10,306 nt of DNA from a bacterium (lineage in GTDB: Bacteria; Cyanobacteriota; Vampirovibrionia; Gastranaerophilales; Gastranaerophilaceae). Below the pieces are notes generated by a model. The model was not told where the DNA came from and made no database searches. It saw nothing but the letters and a program-made list of their open reading frames with translations. Position numbers and translations under genes: made by a program. Location: positions 1-10,306 of the forward strand of contig SFZC01000089.1 of NCBI GenBank assembly GCA_004558955.1, given 5' to 3'. Of this stretch, positions 5,838 to 10,306 are shown piece by piece; position 1 is the first letter of the stretch; the number at the start of each line of letters is the position of its first letter.

Positions 5838-6614
5838 ATGAGTTATAAGAATTTGGAAGAATTAATATCAATTATTGAAAAACTGAGAGCACCGAACGGG
5901 TGTCCTTGGGATAGAGAACAGACGCATTATTCACTTCGTCCGAACATGATTGAAGAAGCCTACGAAGCGGTTGATGCGATTGACGAAAACGACATGCCAC
6001 ACCTTAAAGAAGAATTGGGTGATGTACTTTTGCAAGTAGTTTTGCACTCTCAAATTGCAAAAGAAGAAGGTGCGTTTGACATTGAAGATGTTGCCCGTGA
6101 ATTGAATGAAAAACTTATTCACAGACACCCACACGTCTTTGGCAACGCTAAAATCAACAATTCGCAAGACGTACTTAATGCTTGGGATAAATTGAAAGCG
6201 GAAGAAAAAACAGAAAGAATTTCCGCAATGGACGGTTTATCCAAAAGCCAAGCCGCACTGATTGCAGCACAAAAGATGTCAAAAAGAGCCGTTAAGCAAG
6301 GTTTTGAATGGGCATGCGAAGAGGATTTGTATGACTGCATAAAGTCAGAATACGAGGAATTTAAACAGGCAAAAACGGAAGGCGATAAACTTCACATGGA
6401 AGACGAATTTGGCGACATTCTGTTTGCTACGGTAAATCTTGCCCGCTGGAATAAAATTGACGCAGAACAAGCCTTGCTAAAAGCGAATAAGAAATTTGAA
6501 GCACGTTTTCGAAAAATGGAAGAACTTGCAACAAAACCGCTAAAAGAATATTCGCTTGAAGAATACGACAAATTATGGAAACAGGCAAAAAAAGAGTTAT
6601 TAAAAGGTGAATAA
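5838..6614 (+). CDS. mazG: MazG, nucleoside triphosphate pyrophosphohydrolase
   Basis: Cytoplasmic all-alpha NTP pyrophosphohydrolase that cuts NTPs and dNTPs to monophosphate and pyrophosphate. It is linked to clearing damaged nucleotides and, in some bacteria, to ppGpp levels. At 258 residues it is a full-length two-domain MazG. Domain 1 starts with LRAPNGCPWDREQTH (16-30), and its metal-binding acidic motif is EEAYE (39-43) plus EELGD (58-62). Domain 2 has EYEEF (171-175) and EDEFGD (188-193). Both acidic sites are complete, so both halves look able to bind magnesium. The start has an extended -10 six bases upstream and no ribosome binding site, so translation is probably leaderless. folE2 begins five bases after the stop, so the two form an operon. 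A dihydroneopterin-triphosphate role beside FolE2 is possible but inferred. Confidence 0.96.
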   Translation: MSYKNLEELISIIEKLRAPNGCPWDREQTHYSLRPNMIEEAYEAVDAIDENDMPHLKEELGDVLLQVVLHSQIAKEEGAFDIEDVARELNEKLIHRHPHVFGNAKINNSQDVLNAWDKLKAEEKTERISAMDGLSKSQAALIAAQKMSKRAVKQGFEWACEEDLYDCIKSEYEEFKQAKTEGDKLHMEDEFGDILFATVNLARWNKIDAEQALLKANKKFEARFRKMEELATKPLKEYSLEEYDKLWKQAKKELLKGE

Positions 6615-6619
6615 AACTT

Positions 6620-7405
6620 ATGAAAGACGTACAAAACTCACAAGATAACAGAAATGTAGATATCCAAAAAGTAGGGATAAAGCACGTTGAATTACCTTTG
6701 ATAATTCAGCGAAAAAACAATTCTGACCAAATAGTTTCAGCCCACGCAAGAGTTTGCGTGTCACTTCCGAGAAATTACAAAGGCACTCACATGAGCAGAT
6801 TCATTGAAACTTTGAACGAATGGAGTACAAAAAATCTCTTGGGCGTTGATATTAAGGGTTGTATTGAAAAAATCATCAAGAAATTACACGCACAAAGCGG
6901 GGAATTAGAGTTTAATTTCAAATATTTTATCAATAAAAAATCGCCTGTAACAAAACTTGCAGCACCCATGTGCTACGATTGTTCTTTTGAAGGCAGAATA
7001 AACGAGCAAGACGGTTACAAATTTATACTGGGAGTAAAAGTCCCTGTAACCACGTTGTGTCCGTGTTCTAAAGAGATTTCCGATAACGGGGCTCACAACC
7101 AACGAGCAATGATTTCTGTTAAGATTTCTTATGATGAAACAGAACAGGTTTGGTTGGAAGATTTGATTGAATTGATTGAATCTTGTGCCTCTTGCCCTGT
7201 TTATCCGCTTCTGAAACGTCAGGACGAAAAATTCGTAACAGAAAAAGCGTGGGAAAACCCGAAATTTGTGGAAGATGTATTGCGTGATGTAGTGGTAAAA
7301 CTCCGCAACCACCCTGTAGTAAAAGAGTTTGAAGTTGATTGCGAGGCCTTTGAAAGCATCCACAACCACTCCGCTTGGGCTTACCAACAAGAAGCGAAGG
7401 CATAA
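6620..7405 (+). CDS. folE2: GTP cyclohydrolase FolE2 (type IB)
   Basis: Turns GTP into 7,8-dihydroneopterin triphosphate and formate, the first step of tetrahydrofolate synthesis (and of queuosine and pterin routes). The 261-residue product has the family hallmarks: GTHMSRF (55-61), TTLCPCSKEIS around Cys147 and Cys149, and GAHNQRA with His159. Acidic residues in the KFVEDVLR segment near 218 are the likely third metal ligand. The motif SIHNHSAWA is near the end. The numbering of Cys147 and His159 agrees with the metal ligands I recall for the Neisseria enzyme. FolE2 is the metal-flexible alternative to zinc-dependent FolE, often kept by cells facing zinc shortage, but no Zur-type operator can be seen because the gene is transcribed from the mazG promoter. 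AAGGTGA, which includes the mazG stop, serves as ribosome binding site. No folE, folB or folP neighbour is in the window. Confidence 0.96.
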   Translation: MKDVQNSQDNRNVDIQKVGIKHVELPLIIQRKNNSDQIVSAHARVCVSLPRNYKGTHMSRFIETLNEWSTKNLLGVDIKGCIEKIIKKLHAQSGELEFNFKYFINKKSPVTKLAAPMCYDCSFEGRINEQDGYKFILGVKVPVTTLCPCSKEISDNGAHNQRAMISVKISYDETEQVWLEDLIELIESCASCPVYPLLKRQDEKFVTEKAWENPKFVEDVLRDVVVKLRNHPVVKEFEVDCEAFESIHNHSAWAYQQEAKA

Positions 7406-7464
7406 AATATTTGTTAAAAATGGACAAAAGTAGTTAGTACTGAACAACTTTTCTATTTATATTC

Positions 7465-7645
7465 TGGATTGCCACGACAATCTTACGATTGTCTTGGATT
7501 TTGGCAGGTCGGACTATTTTGTTCGCATTAAACGGCATTACAGTTTTACAAACTTTCAGCCTCTGCTCACAAAATTCAACGCAGTCCTCCCAAGGACGTG
7601 TTTGCTACGCAGCACACTAGCCAAAATCCGCGTCTCGCAATGACG
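7465..7645. repeat. Nested inverted-repeat element, about 180 bases
   Basis: Outer arms ATTGC (7468-7472) and GCAAT (7637-7641); then a hairpin GACAATC-TTAC-GATTGTC (7476-7493); then perfect 10-base arms GGATTTTGGC (7496-7505) and GCCAAAATCC (7620-7629). The enclosed part contains two more hairpins: GTCCT-CCCA-AGGAC (7584-7597) and GTGT..GCT-ACGC-AGC-ACAC (7599-7617). It reads like a CATTGCGAG/GCAATCC-type repeat whose centre is expanded. Confidence 0.55.
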
Positions 7646-7672
7646 CAAAATTCATTAAATACCCGCCAATAC

Positions 7673-7704
7673 CGTCATTGCGAGCGATTAGCGAAGCAAT
7701 CCGG
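7673..7704 (+). repeat. CATTGCGAG...GCAATCC dispersed-repeat copy
   Basis: Starts CGTCATTGCGAGCG and ends GCGAAGCAATCCGG, a palindromic repeat type that I recognise from intergenic regions of many bacterial genomes. Its first 12 bases are the exact inverse of CTCGCAATGACG at 7634-7645, 27 bases away. Confidence 0.75.
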
Positions 7705-7747
7705 TGTTATATTTCAACACAAAACACCTCTCGCTAAACCAAACGTG

Positions 7748-7767
7748 GTCGGAATTGCTATTCCGAC
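7748..7767 (+). repeat. TGCT-loop hairpin repeat, copy 2 (perfect)
   Basis: GTCGGAAT, loop TGCT, ATTCCGAC: all eight stem pairs match. No T run follows on either strand, so it is not a standard terminator. Confidence 0.7.
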
Positions 7768-7782
7768 ATTTAAAATCACGCT

Positions 7783-7802
7783 GTTTGCATAGCAATGCCA
7801 AC
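7783..7802 (-). repeat. TGCT-loop hairpin repeat, copy 3
   Basis: On the minus strand GTTGGCAT, loop TGCT, ATGCAAAC: seven of eight stem positions pair. It lies 15 bases from copy 2 and in the opposite orientation. Confidence 0.6.
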
Positions 7803-7846
7803 AGACTTTTCTGCTAAAAAATCGTTCATGAAACACACTCAAACAG

Positions 7847-7868
7847 ATTCCGGATCGTAGTCCGGAAT
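7847..7868. repeat. ATTCCGGA inverted repeat
   Basis: ATTCCGGA (7847-7854) and TCCGGAAT (7861-7868) pair perfectly over eight bases around TCGTAG. With its flanks (AGATTCCGG... and ...CCGGAATGAC) it resembles the common intergenic GTCATTCCGGA/TCCGGAATCT-type repeat. Confidence 0.7.
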
Positions 7869-7942
7869 GACTATTTAATAAGCCTAGCAAAAATTCTCGT
7901 CATTCTGAAAACTTAGAAAATTTATGCGAATGCAATGAGCAT

Positions 7943-8647
7943 TTAAATTATATTACTGAAATCATCAAGCGGTTTTAGTTCAATTTTTTCACCGTAACGT
8001 TTTTCTAACGCCAACGCTATCAAATAATCAGCAAAATGAGGATTTTTTGGCAACAACGACCCGTGAAGATATGTTCCGAAAACATTCTTATATCTTCCGC
8101 CTTCATGCCCGTCTTTACCATTATTTCCATTTCCAACAAAACTTTTCCCCAAAGGTTTTGTATCACCTTGCAAATATGTTAATCCGCTATGATTTTCAAA
8201 TCCGACCAAAGTTTTCGGTTCAAGAAAATCAGTTTCTACCGTAACATTTCCGATAAATCTCTTATTCCCCGCAACAGTATAGGCATCCATAAGAGAAATT
8301 CCGTTTAACTTATCTTTTCCGTGCGGTTGATAATAATGTCCGAAAAGTTGATATCCACCGCAAATTCCCAAAAATACCGCTCCGTCATCACGTTGAGAAA
8401 GGAATTCGTTTTTGTGCGAATAAAGTTCTGCAGCGACATCTTCCTGTTGCTTATCCTGTCCGCCACCGATAAAATACAAATCATGATTACCAATTTTGTC
8501 ACCGATATTTATATTTTCAAATTCAACAGTAATTCCACGCCACTGACAGCGTTTTGTAAGTGTTATAACATTTCCCAAGTCACCGTATAAATTCAACAAC
8601 TTTGGGTACAAATGTGCGATTGATATAGTAAGATTCTCGTTTTCCAT
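7943..8647 (-). CDS. gatD: GatD-like glutamine amidotransferase (lipid II isoglutaminyl synthase subunit)
   Basis: Class I (triad-type) glutaminase of the GatD/CobB-CobQ family. With MurT it amidates the alpha-carboxylate of D-Glu in lipid II, giving D-isoglutamine in peptidoglycan; GatD frees ammonia from glutamine. The 234-residue product is near the usual length. The opening ISIAHLYPKLLNLYGDLGNVITL is the family signature, followed by FIGGGQDKQQ (59-68). The nucleophile elbow is GICGGYQLFG with Cys96, and the catalytic His195 is in TYLHGSLLPKNP. Arg130 may match the substrate-binding Arg described for GatD. The glutaminase site looks intact. A TATAAT ends exactly six bases before the ATG at 8647, without a ribosome binding site, suggesting a leaderless start. 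murT, normally adjacent, is absent on both sides here: pflB is divergent and a repeat-rich gap follows. A cobyric-acid-synthase domain is less likely at this length. Confidence 0.92.
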   Translation of the reverse strand: MENENLTISIAHLYPKLLNLYGDLGNVITLTKRCQWRGITVEFENINIGDKIGNHDLYFIGGGQDKQQEDVAAELYSHKNEFLSQRDDGAVFLGICGGYQLFGHYYQPHGKDKLNGISLMDAYTVAGNKRFIGNVTVETDFLEPKTLVGFENHSGLTYLQGDTKPLGKSFVGNGNNGKDGHEGGRYKNVFGTYLHGSLLPKNPHFADYLIALALEKRYGEKIELKPLDDFSNII

Positions 8648-8653
8648 ACAAAA

Positions 8654-8659
8654 ATTATA
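8654..8659 (-). promoter_or_regulatory. -10 element of gatD, leaderless type
   Basis: Perfect TATAAT (8659-8654 on the minus strand), then TTTTGT, then ATG. No convincing -35 lies 16-18 bases upstream; TTTTCG at 8681-8676 is the best. Confidence 0.58.
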
Positions 8660-8713
8660 ACACTAATAAATTAGACGAAAAAAGATTAAGTAAATGTAAC
8701 AATATTTTGAATT

Positions 8714-8743
8714 TTGAAATTAATATATACAAATTTGTATATT
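8714..8743 (+). promoter_or_regulatory. Probable pflB promoter
   Basis: TTGAAA (8714-8719, five of six) and TATATT (8738-8743, five of six) with an 18-base spacer. Transcription near 8750 would give a leader of about 62 bases. The palindrome at 8725-8742 covers the spacer and most of the -10. Confidence 0.5.
8725..8742. promoter_or_regulatory. 18-bp perfect palindrome, candidate operator of pflB
   Basis: ATATACAAATTTGTATAT is its own reverse complement. Lying over the spacer and -10 of the likely pflB promoter, it would suit a dimeric repressor. It does not match the usual FNR site (TTGAT-N4-ATCAA) or the Rex site (TTGTGA-type). In AT-rich DNA such palindromes occur by chance, but the TACAAATTTGTA core lifts it above a plain A/T run. 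Confidence 0.45.
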
Positions 8744-8773
8744 TTTAAAGTTTAATATTATTAGTTTTACAAA

Positions 8774-8805
8774 CGAAACCTTCGGGTTTCGCAAACAAAA
8801 GGGAG
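8774..8805 (+). promoter_or_regulatory. UUCG stem-loop in the pflB leader and ribosome binding site
   Basis: CGAAACC (8774-8780), loop TTCG, GGTTTCG (8785-8791): a 7-bp stem with the very stable UUCG tetraloop. No T run follows, so it is not a terminator. GGGAG at 8801-8805 is the ribosome binding site, six bases before the ATG. A role in messenger stability or keeping the binding site open is inferred. Confidence 0.6.
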
Positions 8806-8811
8806 AAAATA

Positions 8812-10306
8812 ATGGAAACATTAGAAAAAAAGAGATACTCCACTACGGAGTTTGTTGGCGGAAAATGGCAACAAGAAATTAACGTAAGAGACTTTATTCA
8901 AAAGAACTATACTCCTTATGACGGAGATTCAAGCTTTTTGGCAGGCCCTACTGAAGCCACAACAAAATTGTGGCAAGAATGCTGTGACTTATTCAAAAAA
9001 GAAAGAGAAAACGGCGGTGTTTTGGATATGGATACAAAAGTTGTATCTACTATCACATCACACGGTGCAGGATATATTGATAAAGATTTAGAAACAATCG
9101 TAGGTATTCAAACAGATGCACCTTTGAAAAGATCTATGCAACCTTTCGGCGGTATCAGAATGGCTGAAGGTGCTTGCTCTTCTTACGGTTACACTGTTGA
9201 CCCTGAAATTTCGGAAATCTTTACAAAATACAGAAAAACTCATAACCAAGGGGTTTTCGATGCTTACACTCCTGAAATGAGAAAAGCACGTCACGCAGCA
9301 ATTTTGACAGGTCTTCCTGATGCTTACGGCAGAGGTCGTATCATCGGTGATTACAGACGTATTGCTTTGTACGGTATCGATAGACTTATTCAAGATAAAA
9401 AAGAACAACACGCATCTATTGACGGCGAAATGACTGCCGAAAAAATCCAATTAAAAGAAGAATTGGCAGAACAAGTTAGAGCACTTCAAGAAATGGCTGA
9501 ACTTGGTAAAATCTATGGTTTTGATATTTCAAAACCTGCAAGAAACGCTAAAGAAGCAATCCAATGGTTATACTTCGGATACTTGGCTGCAGTAAAAGAA
9601 CAAAACGGAGCTGCAATGAGTATCGGTAGAACTTCAACTTTCTTGGATATCTATATCGAAAGAGATTTAAAAGACGGTATAATCACAGAATCTGAAGCTC
9701 AAGAAATGATTGACCATTTCATCATGAAATTGAGATTGGTTAAATTCGCAAGAACTCCTGAATATAACGCATTATTCTCAGGCGACCCTACTTGGGTAAC
9801 CGAATCAATCGGTGGTGTTGGTATTGACGGAAGACACATGGTTACTAAAAACTCTTTCCGTTACTTGCACACTCTTAAAAACTTGGGAACTGCTCCTGAA
9901 CCTAACATGACAGTTCTTTGGTCAACAAGATTGCCTCACAACTTCAAACAATTTGCAGCACACATTTCAATCACAACTTCATCAATCCAATACGAAAATG
10001 ACGACATGATGAGAGTAACTCACGGTGACGATTATGCTATCGCATGTTGTGTATCTTCAATGGTAGTTGGTAAAGAAATGCAATTCTTCGGTGCTCGTGC
10101 TAACTTGGCAAAATGTTTGCTATATGCAATCAACGGCGGTATTGACGAAAGATTGAAAGAACAAATCGGACCTAAATACAGACCTGTAACATCAGAATAT
10201 CTTGATTTTGACGATGTTATGAGCAAATACGAAGATATGATGGAATGGTTAGCAGGCTTGTATGTTAACACATTGAACGTAATTCACTATATGCACGACA
10301 AATATT
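8812..10306 (+). CDS. pflB: Pyruvate formate-lyase (formate C-acetyltransferase), 3' end outside window
   Basis: Glycyl-radical enzyme that splits pyruvate with CoA into acetyl-CoA and formate during anaerobic fermentation in the cytoplasm. The first 498 codons of an expected 750-760 are present without a stop. Matching PFL regions include FLAGPTEATTKLW, the segment GLPDAYGRGRIIGDYRR, ITSHGAGYID, GPKYRPVTSEYLDFDDV and the Cys-Cys active site in AIACCVSSM (Cys412-Cys413), which in the E. coli enzyme carries the radical to pyruvate. Both cysteines are intact, which separates it from glycerol dehydratase and other glycyl-radical relatives. The glycine radical domain lies past the window end. Start: ATG with GGGAG six bases upstream. 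It has its own promoter, palindrome and leader hairpin. The gene is divergent from gatD. A pflA activase would be expected downstream but is not seen. Confidence 0.97.
   Translation, partial: METLEKKRYSTTEFVGGKWQQEINVRDFIQKNYTPYDGDSSFLAGPTEATTKLWQECCDLFKKERENGGVLDMDTKVVSTITSHGAGYIDKDLETIVGIQTDAPLKRSMQPFGGIRMAEGACSSYGYTVDPEISEIFTKYRKTHNQGVFDAYTPEMRKARHAAILTGLPDAYGRGRIIGDYRRIALYGIDRLIQDKKEQHASIDGEMTAEKIQLKEELAEQVRALQEMAELGKIYGFDISKPARNAKEAIQWLYFGYLAAVKEQNGAAMSIGRTSTFLDIYIERDLKDGIITESEAQEMIDHFIMKLRLVKFARTPEYNALFSGDPTWVTESIGGVGIDGRHMVTKNSFRYLHTLKNLGTAPEPNMTVLWSTRLPHNFKQFAAHISITTSSIQYENDDMMRVTHGDDYAIACCVSSMVVGKEMQFFGARANLAKCLLYAINGGIDERLKEQIGPKYRPVTSEYLDFDDVMSKYEDMMEWLAGLYVNTLNVIHYMHDKY

Larger units (their letters stand above)
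7406..7942. other. 537-base gene-free, repeat-rich gap
   Basis: The convergent ends of folE2 and gatD enclose this block. No frame in it makes a credible protein; one open frame at 7598-7792 translates through palindromic repeats. It holds a nested inverted-repeat element (7465-7645), a CATTGCGAG-type repeat (7673-7704), two TGCT-loop hairpins and an ATTCCGGA inverted repeat, plus the fragment CGTCATTCTGA at 7899-7909. No clear terminator was found for either flanking gene; a 7-bp hairpin at 7476-7493 followed by TTGGATTTT may serve folE2. Confidence 0.75.

Noticed and set aside
7598..7792. 64-residue plus-strand open frame
   Set aside because: It translates straight through palindromic repeats (the RHCERLAKQS segment is the usual translation of the CATTGCGAG-type repeat) and has no ribosome binding site.
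7406..7942. CRISPR array
   Set aside because: Repeats are inverted and irregularly spaced, without a constant direct repeat and equal spacers, and no cas gene is nearby.

Overview
The window is a chromosomal segment of a low-GC, probably anaerobic bacterium. The core genes are ClpB, a MalG-type ABC permease, MazG, FolE2, a GatD-like amidotransferase and the first two thirds of pyruvate formate-lyase (PFL). PFL points to fermentation without oxygen. GatD points to amidated peptidoglycan, as in Gram-positives and the cyanobacterial/Melainabacteria lineage. With several unrecognised small proteins and AT-rich promoters, my best guess is a gut Gastranaerophilales/Vampirovibrionia-type organism. 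That is inference; a Firmicute-like source cannot be excluded from the sequence alone.

Layout. 1-110 is a GC-richer stretch with no gene I can defend. A tRNA-Gly(GCC) lies on the minus strand with its own terminator and a likely promoter, followed upstream by a minus-strand sugar-type ABC permease (332-1156). A 57-bp gap with two overlapping divergent promoters separates it from a small membrane protein (1214-1666, +), then clpB (1803-4406, +) with a strong terminator. 4461-4745 holds a small hairpin repeat, an open frame of unknown meaning and a minus-strand terminator. That terminator ends a two-gene operon of unrecognised proteins (5740 to 4751). mazG and folE2 form a tight plus-strand operon (5838-7405). 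7406-7942 is a gene-free block full of nested inverted repeats. gatD (8647 to 7943, -) is divergent from pflB (8812 to beyond the window end, +). The pflB upstream region carries a promoter, an 18-bp perfect palindrome and a UUCG stem-loop.

How the genes relate. mazG-folE2 is the only convincing functional couple: FolE2 makes dihydroneopterin triphosphate from GTP, and MazG is an NTP pyrophosphohydrolase. The permease and GatD both lack their usual partner genes nearby. Four genes (permease, the small membrane protein, mazG, gatD) share one start architecture: a -10 hexamer, exactly six bases, then ATG, and no convincing ribosome binding site. This suggests leaderless transcripts. clpB, both unknown-operon genes, folE2 and pflB use purine-rich ribosome binding sites. 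The most original items are the leaderless pattern, a three-copy hairpin family with a conserved TGCT loop, and the unknown two-gene operon with an internal 17-residue repeat.
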